This document shows, in pieces, positions 1 to 11,812 of a stretch of 64,000 nt of DNA. The stretch lies in assembly GCA_951213105.1 (NCBI GenBank), contig OX578138.1, forward strand, positions 90,583,414-90,647,413. Direction: 5' to 3'. The translations under genes were made by a program, and so were the position numbers. This stretch comes from Amaurobius ferox (Eukaryota; Arthropoda; Arachnida; Araneae; Amaurobiidae). The notes under the pieces were generated by a model. That model saw nothing but the letters and a program-made list of their open reading frames with translations. It ran no database searches and was not told the origin of the DNA. Within the stretch, counting starts at the first letter, position 1. Each line of letters opens with the position of its first letter.

Positions 1-69
1 ACATATGTACGTCTCTTTGGCCGTGAAATTATTTATGCACTCTAGCTGCAAAAATGATTTGCTAAATTT

Positions 70-690
70 CACAAACTGTGGTAGATAAGTCACTCGTGGG
101 TCACCTTGGTGCTAATTAAATTTTGTTGCGATTCGAAACAAAAAAGCCGGATATGGCACGGAAAAATCGCTAAAATTAAAACAAAAATTACATATTTTCT
201 CAGATATATCAATTGAATGCAGGTTTATACATAATTTTTCACAATAAAATAAGTAAGATAAATCCCATAACTGTAGGACTAAGCGTTCTAGAAATATTTT
301 CACCTTTCGATTATGGATGGGACAACATCCCAAACGAAGAACCTTTCAAAAGACAAGTATTTGACATACCCTATCCCAAACAGTTCGATCCTCCTTTGCA
401 GGCATTGGCGTCCAGGACGCCATTGCCTGCGGGATTGACGCTGTCCCACCAGTAAGCAAAAGGCTAATTATTTTGCAGTTTGGTCACGTCCCGTTTGAAA
501 ATATGTCCAGTCGCAAAATGAAAGCAAAAATTGAAAGAAAACGGAAAATTCAGTGCAATTTCCAATAATTATACATTTTATTTTGTGCAATTAAGCTCAA
601 TACAATGAAAGAAATGAAGAGAAAATAGATTTCAATTGGTAGCGAAAGTCATGTTTGGTCCACATCAGATTTTTATTGTTATTCTCGCGA
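70..690 (+). repeat. Dispersed GT-core repeat, degraded copy 1
   Basis: Noncoding. It shares with the stretch at 1740-2150 an ordered series of blocks: a 'gggt(c/t)ac-ttgg-gct-att-a-attttg' start, a run of A-rich sequence, and the tail 'ttttgtgcaattaagctc' followed by 'gaaagaaatgaagagaaaat'. It ends near 'agtcatgtttggtccacatc', a terminal motif also found at other repeats in the window. The 80-codon open frame at 213-455 lies inside and matches no family I recognise. Confidence 0.5.
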
Positions 691-1188
691 ATTGAGGTTT
701 CTAAAAACAGCGTAATTACAATATTCGAAATTGCGAAAATGTCTTTAATATGTCCGATTACATGGGATAAATTGATTACTAACTTATGCGGTTGTACTAG
801 TGGATGAAGGCATATTTTTGGCGTATATAAAACGTATTGCGCCCGAGTGGCGGGTGTGAATACAGCAAACACGTCCACGTAGCGGACGACTGTGAGCTTT
901 CTGAAAAATTGAATGAATGAATGCAATTAATCCCCGCTTTTAATCCCGGACAACGACAGGTATATTTTCTAGTTTCAAATAATATAACAGTTTATATATT
1001 ATATAAAATGGAATTAAAATCTCTTAACTTTGGTGGTAAAAATATTGTTCCATTAGTCCTTTCCCTAAAATGCATGGTAAAGTATAGGGGAAGTATTGGA
1101 AACGTGTAGAAAATCGCAACTCGACTTTTCGACGGATCTACACGTTTTGGGACCTCTAGAATACGAATAAACTATTTTAGCCTGTCGT

Positions 1189-1620
1189 ATGTGTGTGTGT
1201 CTGTGTGTATATGTCTGTGTGTGTGTGTGTCTATTTGTGCACCTGTGTGTGTGTATGTCTCTTTGTGTAATTGTGTGTGTGTCTGTCTATTCGTGTACCT
1301 GTGTGTGTCTGTCTGTTTGTGTACCTGTGTGTGTGTGTCTATTTGTGTACCTGTGTGTGTCTGTCTGTTTGTGTACCTGTGTGTGTGTATGTCTATTTGT
1401 GTACCTGTGTGTGTGTCTGTCTATTTGTGTGCCTGTGTGTGTGTCTGTCTATTCGTGTACCTGTGTGTGTCTGTCTGTTTGTGTACCTGTGTGTGTGTGT
1501 GTCTATTTGTGTACCTGAGTGTGTCTGTCTGTTTGTGTACCTGTGTGTGTGTGTGTGTGTCTATTTGTGTACCTGTGTATGTGTCTGTCTATTTGTGTAC
1601 CTGTGTGTGGGTCTGTCTGT
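1189..1620 (+). repeat. GT-rich compound microsatellite/minisatellite
   Basis: Alternating (TG)n runs and interruptions of the form 'tgtctatttgtgtacctg' or 'tgtctgtttgtgtacctg' recur roughly every 30-50 bases for about 430 bases. All three forward frames are open over part of this tract only because the repeat lacks stop codons, so they are not genes. Confidence 0.9.
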
Positions 1621-1702
1621 GAATGTATCGACTGTATGAAATGAATGTATCGACTGTATGAAATGAAATTATCGACTGTATGAAATGAATGTATCGACTG
1701 TA
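1621..1702 (+). repeat. 22-bp tandem repeat, 3.7 copies
   Basis: The unit 'gaatgtatcgactgtatga' plus 'aat' (22 bp) occurs three times and then 16 bases of a fourth. The third copy differs by two bases (aaatta for aatgta). It abuts the GT minisatellite directly. Confidence 0.9.
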
Positions 1703-2180
1703 ATCCAAAATCAAATTATCCAAATTTTATAAAATTCTATAGGTATATCACTTATGGGTTACATTGGCGCTCATTAGATTTTGGTACGGTTCGGGACTAA
1801 AGAAAACCTGCCATTCTTATGAAATTGCTCGTAAAAATTGTCAAAATCTAAAATAAAAGTCTACGTATACACAAATGCATGAATAAAATGCTTATTTCAT
1901 GAGTACTTTTTGGCGATGGACAGAATAAGAGCAATCGCATTTCACCAGGACTAACCTTCCGAAAAAATAGTTTTTTTTTTCGCATTTTTACTGCGCCGTC
2001 TTTGAAAAAACACCCAGTTACCAAATAAAAAAGAAAATGGAATTAAAAATTTTTAATAATTATGAGTGTTATTTTGTGCACTTAAACTCTATGTAATGAA
2101 TTATTAAAGAAATAAAGAGAAAATGGATTTGAGACTGTAGGGAGAGCCATACTCTCCCTACACCAGCTTTTGTAGTTAGT

Positions 2181-3000
2181 AATCGTATCGCGAAAATTTC
2201 AACATTATTTATAAAAACTTCCAACTAAATTTAAAAATCCTTCTCTAAGCTCAAATATATAAGTAGAAAGATTCATCGAAAAGCCTGGCCTCTACAATGG
2301 CATATATGATTAACGCGATTCCTGCGAATGAATTTCTCTACAAACCAGAACATTTGTAATTCGTGGGCGAAAATATCAAAAACGGCTGGTTCTTTATGCC
2401 TCCATCACACTCAGAATCCATTGGCTTCCAGAAATAGCCATATTCGAAATCATCACACAATATGTCATCCCTATCGCTCAACTATTTTTAGAGACTTCAT
2501 GGTCACTGTAAGAGTGTAATGGCTCGAGAAAGGCTCGTAATATCTTCAAAGCAATGGTGTCAATAAATTTTTGGTAGAAAGTTCATATAAAACGTCAACT
2601 AAATTGACATTAGCAACAATATTTCTTCCTTTATGCTTTTAGATGTTTTAACTGAAAGAAAAAGTATGCATTGCCACGATTGTATTAATCATGTATGTTA
2701 TTAGTACGGTCTGTTATTAAGGATTTATGTATAATGAATATTTATTTAATTTTATTATAATTGTGTTTAACATTTTAAAATATTTTATGAGGTTTGACCG
2801 TCATGAGATCCCTTAATTTCAATTGGATTTATGTGTTTTCTCATTCCAGTAATCGTACAAAACTTTTAAGATCTATTTCAACTATATAAGGTGATTTGAA
2901 GCTATATGTACAAAACAAATATTAATGGAAGATAGTGTATGTTAAAACAATCATTTATTGTTAATGGAGGTATTTTTGCATACGTTACCCTTTGGTGCTG
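2181..3000. other. AT-rich stretch without recognised feature
   Basis: No gene, RNA or clear repeat found on either strand. The one 63-codon open frame at 2328-2519 has no recognisable domain. Confidence 0.4.
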
Positions 3001-3202
3001 GATGGCGCTGTTAAACGGCCCGGAAAATGGCTATTTTTTGCAGTCGTGATTCCTGATGTGGAACTCGTACATGTTGGCTGGCATGCATAGGGGCAGATAT
3101 AGCGTGGTAGCTATTGTAGGAGTTTCGCACACTCGTCACGTGCTCGATTCTCGAAGCCGTACAATAGTATCCCTGGGCCTACTTGGAGTATGGGTGCAAT
3201 AC

Positions 3203-3373
3203 GAAAAGTCAATCCCAGATGTGATGGGTTAGGGGAAGGATGATGTGAGTCTTATGGTTGTACCCCTATTGGATTAATACCCCTATTGGAAACTTACCCC
3301 TATTGGAAAAGTCAATCCCAGATGTGATGGGTTAGGGGAAGGATGATGTGAGTCTTATGGTTGTACCCCTATT
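3203..3373 (+). repeat. 68-bp local duplication
   Basis: The block beginning 'gaaaagtcaatcccagatg' at 3203 recurs at 3306 (103-bp offset). The spacer holds extra copies of 'acccctattgga'. It lies within a relatively GC-rich unrecognised stretch (about 2985-3660). Confidence 0.85.
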
Positions 3374-3828
3374 AGTCTTCCTTGGGTAACTCACCCCGGC
3401 CATCCAAACAGATACCACACACTTGTAGTTCGGTCGATCTGGTTAGTATGACTGCCCATTCAAACGGAAGAGGTGCTGTAAGATTTACCGATTATCTTAC
3501 AGCAGCTCTTATATTTCCAATGGCAGCCCCATGTGCTAAATGCATGTCGTCCATATTGGATTTCGTGAAATGCTTTATGCTACACGAAATCCATGTTGCC
3601 AATGATGATGCTGAAAAATAGCCAATTGCGGCGCAGACCAACAGAGTCATATAGCTTCAAAGGGTGAATTATTCGACTATACATTCTGTCGCATTTTTTT
3701 TACAGTTTCCGTAAAAGGTGATAGTTGTTGTTAATAAATACCAAGGCGACAAGAAAACGACGAAAAGACGCCAGGCTTGAAGTCATGGACGGACACGGAT
3801 TTATGATATCACGTCAGATGATGTGTGT

Positions 3829-4215
3829 TGTTGTACTTAAGACCTAGACCCTCCGACCTATCAGAAAGGTGTAAGGTAACTGTTTGGACGCGCGGGAAGT
3901 GCCACCCAATTTAGATCGGAACCCAGTGGGGGAGGCATCCACAGGGACCGCACCCTCCTTCCCCTACCATCAACCTATCGGAAGGACTTACGGACCCACA
4001 TGTTTAACGCGATCGTACTCCGCATGAACACGGCGGTAGTTGTGGCAACGTGCAAATCCAGTGCGCAAACCACCGGGCTACCGCCTCCGAAAGGTGCCAA
4101 CAGCACGCGGTGTTCCCAGGTGGTCACTCACCCAAGTACTAACCGCACCCGATGCTGCTTAACTTCGGTGATCTAACGAGAACCGGTGTTTTCAGCACGG
4201 TAGGGCCGTTGGCAT
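3829..4215 (-). mobile_element. Chimeric SINE: 5S rRNA head, tRNA remnant, SINE body
   Basis: A 387-bp unit flanked by a perfect 13-bp direct repeat (AGATGATGTGTGT at 3816-3828 and 4216-4228). Read on the minus strand it opens with a 118-bp 5S rRNA-like sequence (4213-4096) beginning two bases inside the duplication. A short tRNA-like stretch follows, with an A-box-like 'tagcccggtggtt' but no B box. Then comes the body shared with the SINEs at 6.1, 14.5, 36.0 and 56.1 kb ('gttaaacatgtgggtccgta', 'taaattgggtggcacttccc'). The 3' end is 'ggtcttaagtacaaca'. Because the TSD encloses both parts, the 5S head and the SINE body moved as one unit. The 5S internal promoter presumably replaced the damaged tRNA promoter, as in 5S-headed (SINE3-type) elements. 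It is inactive by itself and depends on a LINE in trans. Confidence 0.88.
4096..4213 (-). rRNA. 5S rRNA-derived sequence (SINE head, not a stand-alone gene)
   Basis: The reverse complement begins GCCAACGGCCCTACC and ends GTGCTGTTGGC, so the first and last bases pair as in the 5S acceptor helix. The conserved internal block 'gatcaccgaagttaagcagc' and the promoter C-box region 'agtacttgggtgagtgacc' are present. The length is 118, close to the usual 119-120. Departures such as GTTAGATCACC, where 5S normally has GTCCGATCACC, and the position at the start of a TSD-flanked SINE argue against a functional locus. Confidence 0.9.
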
Positions 4216-4229
4216 AGATGATGTGTGTG

Positions 4230-6110
4230 GACTTGAGGCGGTGAAAGTGGCCGTCCTATGAGAAGTCGATTCCGCGGGAAATAAGAGATTGTCCAATAGA
4301 AGCCTGGACTAGACCTATCACACATGCCTGCGATCCAATGGGCGGGTAGGGCAGAGTTAACAGAACACCTTCTGCAGGAGATGGAATCATGAGTTGGATA
4401 GTCATTATAAGCATATACTTGTTAGCTGTTATACAGATTTATTAAGATTTATGCATATTTATTAGATTTAGATGAGTTAACATGTAATATACAGATTTGA
4501 AAAGTCGGTGATTTAACATATAGAAGAGTAATATAGAGACACAGTTTGTGAGTAGGGGTGAGTTAAAAGGTCGTGATCAGTGTATAGTGGTTAGTACATT
4601 GAGTCTACAGGTAAGGTACATAGTGTTATACGACAATCTAAGAAATGTAATTAATTATAATTTGTTATCACAACAGACAAAAATACGCGACACATTCATT
4701 AGCGGAAGAGGTTTACTTTAGAGTTCCCTACCTCCCAGTAAAGTTTGTAGATGTAGTTTTGAATCACCCTGTATAAAAAATTAGAAGCCTCCCAATGTAG
4801 TTCAATTGAAAGTCGCTCAATTTATACAGCATCAACAGTTTTAAGATATTTAGTCAAGTTTTCGTTTTTATTGGTTTTTATTCATTGTATCTACATCCCA
4901 TAGACACATAGAGTGAGACTGATATTTACTTCACATCAATGGAGATATGTACAAATAGCCTTAAATCGCACTGCTTCCTCAAAGTATCAAATACCAAAAT
5001 TCTACCGAAAACACTACCGTCTATATACGACAACTGGTAATGTATTTATACGTGTACAAGCGCATCGCTTTTTGATTTAAATATTAAAAAGTTGTGTTTT
5101 CAGTTTTTAATTTTGGAAAAATTTAACTTTTTATGTTTAGGCTTCGACGCGAAAAATTTTGTTTGCAGGGATAAATACAAAGAAAACAGCTTATAAAGAG
5201 AAGAATTATAAGTGCTCACATGCGAAAATTAATTACGTTTCTATAAATGGGATGAAAATACGTTTCCTAAACTTTTTCAAGAGTGAAAGAACGGATTAAA
5301 ATAGGAAAATCCGGTTCCGCCTATAGTTTAAATTGAAATCAAGAAAACCATTTGTTAATTTCCATAAACTAATTTCGAATTCGAACTTCATTAGCAGTCT
5401 AATTAAAGAGGATTATGTTCTATGTAATTACGTTCGGAAGAGCTGGGCTGCATAAACAACACCGATAACATTTTTAGTATTGTTATATATTTTTCTTTGT
5501 GTGTATAGTTAAATATTATATATCCTAATCCTATATTTATCTTAAAATAGTTTCCCTCTAATGAATTTATCATATTTAAAAGTAATTCGCCCACTTTCAT
5601 AGTAAATTAGTTCCGTTTGCATTTCAATTTATTAAATGGAACTTTAACTGTTCTGTGTTTCTTCCTCCACGTATTTAATGCATATATTAAAAATCGCTTA
5701 AACTCTAAGAAATTTTATACAACTACATGATCATACAGCAAAGTCTTTACACATTTTTCATAACCATATTGGAAAAGAAAAATAACTCCCCTTTAACAAC
5801 ATATCAACAATACAATGTTCAAAGCATATGTGCAAAAAAGAGTACATTTCAGAGTTCAAACAACTTTTTAAATGTTGAAAAATGAAGAAAAATTCACTCT
5901 ATTGAATATAATATATTTTATAAAGTGTACACTTTAGAAGCACCCTTTTTAAGTTTTAGTGATAAATCTATGTTTTCTCTCAATGCATAATTATTTTAAA
6001 CATAATACAAAGAAATATTTTTATAGCGATGTAAACTATACGCTATTTGTCGAACAAAGTGTGATTATGACAGCTTTGGTATAGCATAACTTTTTTACTG
6101 AATTATTTCT
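4230..6110. other. AT-rich stretch without recognised feature
   Basis: No coding sequence, RNA gene or bounded mobile element recognised. The open frame at 5403-5600 is short and shows no domain. Confidence 0.4.
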
Positions 6111-6116
6111 TTCTTT

Positions 6117-6395
6117 CGACCTAGATCGTCCGACTTGCCCGAAAGTGTAAGGCATATGTTTGGACGGCCGGGAAGTGCCACCCAATTTAGACTAGAACCC
6201 AGCTGTGTTTGCGACATCTACAGGGAACGTATCCTTCGTCCCTTACCACCAATCTCTCTAAAGGACTTTCAGACCTACATATTTAACGTGCCTGTACTTT
6301 GCGTGAACACAGAGGCAGTATGGACCGTGAATTGAATTCGAGTTCTCCGAGTGCAATAGCAGTGCTCACACCACTGGGCTGTCCTGCCCCCTCAC
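6117..6395 (-). mobile_element. tRNA-derived SINE, degraded copy
   Basis: Same family as the copy at 36038-36316, in reverse orientation. The minus strand reads a tRNA-like head ('cagcccagtggtgtgagcac'), then a diverged body ('gttcacgcaaagtacagg', 'ctaaattgggtggcacttcc'), and ends 'gtcggacgatctaggtcg'. No convincing TSD was found, so it is older or rearranged. Confidence 0.8.
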
Positions 6396-6780
6396 TAAAG
6401 TATTGAAATATGAAAAAGAGGCATAACATCCCTCATCGGAAGATATTTTTGTAAATTTTCAAAACAAAACAAACATATTTATATAGCAGCCTTTATACTT
6501 TGAATTTATGTACAAATCTACTAATTGGGACCCAAGCCGCCTTCGTCACCTTATTACCTCGACCTGGAACTATATTTTGGAGCTGTTGATAAAATGAGGT
6601 GGGGGAGTTTTCCCAGGCCACCTAGAAGATCTCTGTTGAACTAAAAGGCTGGAACTTTGCATATTTATCGTATCAATAATGGATCTGAACATAACATGTT
6701 CATATTTTAAGATGAACTTGGTCGCAGCTAAGCTGTATTAAAAAAGGCTGCAACTCATTTCTTTAAGAGAGTTACATTTC

Positions 6781-7242
6781 TGTCTTTGACAGGTGGAAAA
6801 TAAGTTCGTTGCTTTTATGCATTCGCTTCAAAAAATCACCAAACATTAAAGTATGTGTTGATTAAAAGACTTTTTTTTGTTAGAATGCCCAAATATATAT
6901 ACACGGAGTTTTTGCCAAATTATAGAATTACTCTGAACTTAGTATAATATTATATTAATATTTATCTAAGTATTTAACATTTTATTATTTGATATAATCT
7001 TAATAAAAATGCCTGTCTTTGATAGGTGGAAAATAGGATTGTTACTTTTATGCTTTCCCTTCAAAAAATTACCCAAAAATAAATTACGTTTTGATTAAAA
7101 TAATTTATTTTTGTCAGAATGCCCAAATATATATACAGGGAGCTTGCTTTTATCAAACTATAGAATTACTCAAATCTTCGTATAATAATATTTTGATATT
7201 TTTCTAAATATTTAATATTTTTATATTTGGCATGAACACATA
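6781..7242 (+). repeat. 231-bp tandem duplication
   Basis: 'tgtctttgacaggtggaaaa' at 6781 recurs as 'tgtctttgataggtggaaaa' at 7012. The two units stay collinear ('agaatgcccaaatatatata', 'atagaattactc') with moderate divergence. Noncoding. Confidence 0.85.
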
Positions 7243-7414
7243 TCTTAACATAATAATATTTTAAATATTCACTTGATATAAGAATGTACACAAAGTAAAA
7301 ATAAAAAAATACATTTGATATCACTCTGATACAGATTACTACGAATGCACATAAAAATATGAAATATGAATTAAATAGAAAATAGAGCGGATATTATAGT
7401 CACGCATATTCTAA

Positions 7415-8364
7415 ACAAGAAAGACCAATCATGCATAAAACATTGATTATGAAACACTTTCCAACACAATTGAATTTTATTTTAACATCTTTAAAGTACG
7501 ATAAATTCACCTGTGAAATTTTTTAAATTATCTCAGTACTACAGCAATTTATTTTACTTAAAAACATATAACCATGGAGGTAAAAGTATTTTCTAACTCC
7601 ATGCTTAAAACTTTATCAAAAAAGGCAATACTATAAAATCGTCTGCTTCTCTATGTAAAATCAATGAATATTTAATTCATATCACCTATATTCCAGACTC
7701 CAGAGCTAAATAATTTTGCGTTGAAGCATTCAGTAATTCTTATACAACTCATCTTACAGCTTTATTTGTTTACATTCAGAATTCGTTAACATTAGGCTTC
7801 GTTAGAGAAATAGTCAAAATTTAGTGACCATTTAAACTCAAAAATATTGTAATTGCTTTGGCGCTGAAAATACGCAAACAGAAAGCGATTCTAGGATGGA
7901 AGCAACATTAATATACAGTTAAAAGAATTTTAAAATTCACGATTTTGACATTGGGAAAAAAGATGGACGCCATATTTTATTCTGAAGTGCGTCACGTGAT
8001 ATCTTCATATAATATTGGTGTAATTATTATTTTAATTTTTAATTACAAAAACAACCAAACTTATTTTGCTCAAGTTTTTTTATATATTTAATGGAATAAT
8101 TTGAATATTTCCTATAATTTTCAAAGCAATTTTAACTTTGCTTAAAAAATATTTGAAAAATTAAATCCCGTAGGATTCAATCCAAAACTAATTGGGCGAT
8201 ATTATTCATTTACATTCCCTTATGTCCCACAGACCGTTTCCAAAACATACAAAAATTTTATTTTGATAAAGTCATTTTATCGTGCGAAACGCCCGACAGA
8301 CAGACAAAATGATCAAAGTCATAAAGTCATAAACACATTTTCAACTATGTTGGAAAGTGTTACT
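7415..8364 (-). mobile_element. (GTCT)n hairpin family (Helitron-like), degraded copy F
   Basis: It starts with 'aacaagaaagaccaatcatg' and ends with 'tttcaactatgttggaaagt' just after a short 'gacagacagacaaaatg' tract. These are the two ends of the family seen complete at 21.97-23.28 and 43.52-44.82 kb. The interior is shorter and diverged. It has no coding capacity. Confidence 0.75.
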
Positions 8365-8381
8365 AAAATACTGCATCTTTT

Positions 8382-8382
<1 letters not shown>

Positions 8383-8419
<37 letters not shown>
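8383..8419 (+). repeat. (AT)n microsatellite
   Basis: About 18 AT dinucleotides; an IY-type open frame crosses it and is not a gene. Confidence 0.95.
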
Positions 8420-8423
<4 letters not shown>

Positions 8424-9480
8424 TTTCATGAATTGTGTAGATAAAGCAGGGAAATTTGATTTCTGAGGTATTAATTGAGAAAATTGCTGCGAATTATCTA
8501 TAATTAATCGTTTAGAAAAGTATAACAATAAAAATTAGAATGAGATTTTAAGCATTACATCTGCCATTTTTAAACATGTTACTTTTTTTAAATGTGGTAC
8601 ATGCGTTTTTGAAAAATTTAACAGTATGAAATTAATTATTTTCCTCTTCATCTATGCTTAGTGAGATGTTGTACACATTTTCAGTCTAGATTTATGTTTT
8701 TCTTTTACAAATAATCTCGATAATGTTATATCATTTTTGTTATTGCATTTTGATTAAATTATAAGATGAATTGGCAAGGATTTTATTTATATTCCTTGGT
8801 AGCATATATTCAACATATTTGTTTTTCCGTACAGTTCGTCTACAATGAATAATATAACTAAATGTATATATATATATGATATCCAACTAAGAACCAATAA
8901 TTTCCAGTAAAGAATGCAAAGACATGAAAAGTATCAAAAGTTGGCGGGGGGAGTTGTGACCCCCACTCTCCTGTTTAGCATGCTTCACGCCATGGCAACA
9001 CTCCCTAAATTCGATATTTATCAATGAAGGGCCCGTATACCAAACAACATACAACCTATTGAAACATAAAAATACAAAACCATAGGAAAGACAGAAGTAA
9101 ACGACTAGAAAATCTATGCCCTATTCTTAAACTCAAGTATACAGAAAAGTTCCACAAAAACAAGTCTCACTCTCTAACACCACTTTCTTCAAATCACACT
9201 TACTACAATACCATTTACTTCCGTGTACAATTAAATTCCCTCAAAAGATTGCATATTCTCATATTCACATAAATATTGCCTTCACTGCTTCATCTGAAAC
9301 ATAGTAAGACCTACTAACTCATCTTTACCCTCGACAAATGCTCCAAAACTCGACTCCTTAAATAACTTATTTGTTGTCAATATTAGCTAGAAGCACTCCT
9401 TCACAGACGTTGCTGTCAAATTGTAGAATCCTGTTGTAATTTAGATCAGGAATCCCTCTGAAATATATATATATATATAT
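8420..9480. other. Mostly unrecognised AT-rich sequence
   Basis: Contains a short (AT)n at 9464-9480. A GC-richer patch at 8942-9000 ('ggagttgtgacccccactc') weakly resembles the 3' untranslated region of the reverse-transcriptase element at 18.3-21 kb; it may be an old 3' fragment. Nothing else recognised. Confidence 0.3.
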
Positions 9481-9484
9481 GCAC

Positions 9485-10740
9485 GCAGTTCAAGTGCTTA
9501 GTGTTCGGGATAAAAAGAATCGAAACCCCAGATGAGCCAACAGATGTTACTGTCTTCGTCAACGGAAACCCGGTTTCAGTAGACGACAAATCGTAGCTGT
9601 TTTTAGTTTCAGAAGACATGTGTTGTTGAAGAGATGCATAGCTGACGCCGCCGAAGTCCGTTTCAGCATTTGAACGATCGTAGGAGAGGATTCATTTTAG
9701 GCGTACCAGCGGCTGAGTGGTGATAACGGCGCTGGAACACGCGTAGATGCGTCTACTGTGCAAAAGATTTGGGGAAGACGGATTGAAGAAGGGTACGTGA
9801 ATTGTTGAAATAGTACAGGTGGATGTACGTGATCAACCGTTGGTCGACCCATTCTGAGGCATGCTTTGGTGGCCCCACAAACGACGACTGTCGATATTTT
9901 GTAGAATTTACTTTGTACATTGGATGTTACAATATCAGCGAAAACAGTTTCTCGACGATTGGTCGAAATCGGCTTGCACTCAATCCATCCTTTACGAAGA
10001 GTGCGATTCACGACAAGACACCGACTTGTAAAATTGCAATAGTGGCGAGTCCGAGCCTCTTGGACGACTTAATGGGGCAGGGTAAGAGTTCAGCGACGAA
10101 TCTCTATTCTGTTTGTTGAATGACAATCGCCCTGTGAGAGTCTGGAGGCGACGTGGAAACAGATCCACCCCTATTACGACTAATGAACGCCATACAGCTC
10201 GACAACAGGGCATCATGATTTAGGGTGCCATCGGTTTCGGTGGCCGGGTATTTCAGTTTCGTATCAGAGGCGCAATAACGGCATGACGATAGGTGGATAA
10301 AGTGCTGAGGCCGGTTGCACTGCCCTATTTTCAGCGGTTGCAAAATACTGTTTTACAGCAAGATAACGTGCGACCGCATACGGCCACCATCAACAGACAA
10401 GCCTTGCAAGGTATCCAGGTGCTTTCTTAGCATCCGATGTCGCCAGGTCTCTTAACCATTGAGCATATATGGTACGTGATTCTCCATCATTTGATTGCCC
10501 TGCCTCCGCCTCGGACATTAGACGATCTGTGAAAGATGGTTGAAGGCATATGGTCACCCATCTCTCAGGAAACTGTCTGCACGCTTATTGCATACATTTC
10601 TCGAAGGTTTGCTGCTTGTATCACCGAAGAAGGTTGTCCTACTGCTTACAAATCACCCAATCTATGCCATTACTGTATTACACTAAGCTTCTGGAATTAA
10701 CACCATTTATATATATATGCAATCCCTGTTAGTGGTGTCC
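9485..10740 (+). pseudogene. Tc1-like transposase, degraded element
   Basis: Tc1/mariner transposases excise and insert DNA at TA through a DDE catalytic triad. This copy is broken by stops and frameshifts but readable in pieces. An N-terminal helix-turn-helix region (about 9700-9800) is followed by 'TNDDCRYFVEF' (9880s) and 'SPSLLDDLMGQGKSSATN' in a shifted frame. The second catalytic motif is 'QQDNVRPHTA' (10350s) and the third is 'IEHIWYVI' (10460s). A TAG stop interrupts the stretch between the last two. Thirty-two residues separate the second D from the E, rather than the 34 of textbook Tc1. It is closely related to the fragment at 23.44-24.07 kb and to the element at 32.28-33.66 kb. Terminal repeats are not clear. 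Confidence 0.85.
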
Positions 10741-11228
10741 TTTACATCATGCTCTATTGGATCTTTCGTATTTAGTAACTTGCAGAATACCCGTTCTTGG
10801 TACGGGGTATATAATATAAAGAAACTTAAAATCCACAATCATGTGCAAATTCCTATGGTATACTAAATGCCATTGTTGATCAAACTATTCTGTTTAAATA
10901 TTAAATTTATTGTTCCCAAAAAGAAGTTTAAAAATATCTGTTCTCACTATGCAAAATTATATTCAAAGACAGATATGAAGAATAAAACATGCTGGTCCCT
11001 ATTGTAAGCAAATTTACAAAAAAATATTAAATTGAAACAATATATGCAAAATAAAAGGGTTAAAATTGTATGGAACCCGTACAACTTATATACACGAATA
11101 GTAGAATATATAACATGTATTAGTAGATTACATGCACAAATTTAAAATCTCAATAAACCCGTAATATTTAAACCTGATGGCAATATCTGATTCTAACATA
11201 TGCCAGAATGAAAGCGCGAAAATTATGA
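10741..11228. other. AT-rich stretch without recognised feature
   Basis: No gene, RNA or repeat boundary recognised. Confidence 0.4.
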
Positions 11229-11476
<248 letters not shown>

Positions 11477-11499
11477 TCGAAACTACTTATATTGTCTCA

Positions 11500-11812
11500 A
11501 ATTAGAAGATATACCAGTGCATTTGTAGAAGATTACTCGTACAACTTACAATATATGAGTTTCAACATTTTTTTCTATAATAAAACTGATGACGTAATAA
11601 ATTAAAAATATCGATAATCCCCGTAATCTTTATACCAGCAGGCCGTAATTGATTCCCATATATTCTAATATATATCAAAATATATGCCAATATATATCAA
11701 GATATATGCCAATATACCTGTACTAACATTATTCTAGATTGCAAGATATACCCGTGCATTTGTAGAAGATTACTCGTACAACGCAAAATATATGAGTTTC
11801 AACAATTTTTAA
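11500..11812 (+). repeat. Duplicated ~75-bp block, offset ~237 bp
   Basis: 'gcatttgtagaagattactc' followed by 'gtacaac' and 'atatatgagtttcaaca' occurs at about 11519-11570 and again at about 11756-11803. The second copy is interrupted at its right edge by the Helitron-like copy A. The first copy continues as 'ctataataaaact', which matches the sequence just beyond copy A. Confidence 0.85.

Larger units (their letters stand above)
1055..2180 (+). repeat. Dispersed GT-core repeat, copy 2
   Basis: A longer copy of the repeat at 70-690. It includes a left block ('ggaaacgtgtagaaaatcgc', then 'cacgttttgggacctctag') that reappears reverse-complemented at 17225-17300. It then has the GT microsatellite at 1189-1620 and the tail seen at 16540-16860. 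No protein-coding content; the cysteine/valine open frames here are GT-repeat translations. Confidence 0.6.

Noticed and set aside
1189..1639. Three overlapping cysteine/valine-rich open frames
   Set aside because: They are translations of a GT minisatellite in three frames, with no start context or other coding signal.
2990..3640. A TIR element between 'aaatggctattttttgc' (3024) and its rough inverse near 3610
   Set aside because: The inverted match is short and no TSD or family support was found.
4096..4213. A functional 5S rRNA gene
   Set aside because: Substitutions at conserved sites and location at the 5' end of a TSD-flanked SINE indicate a retroposed head.
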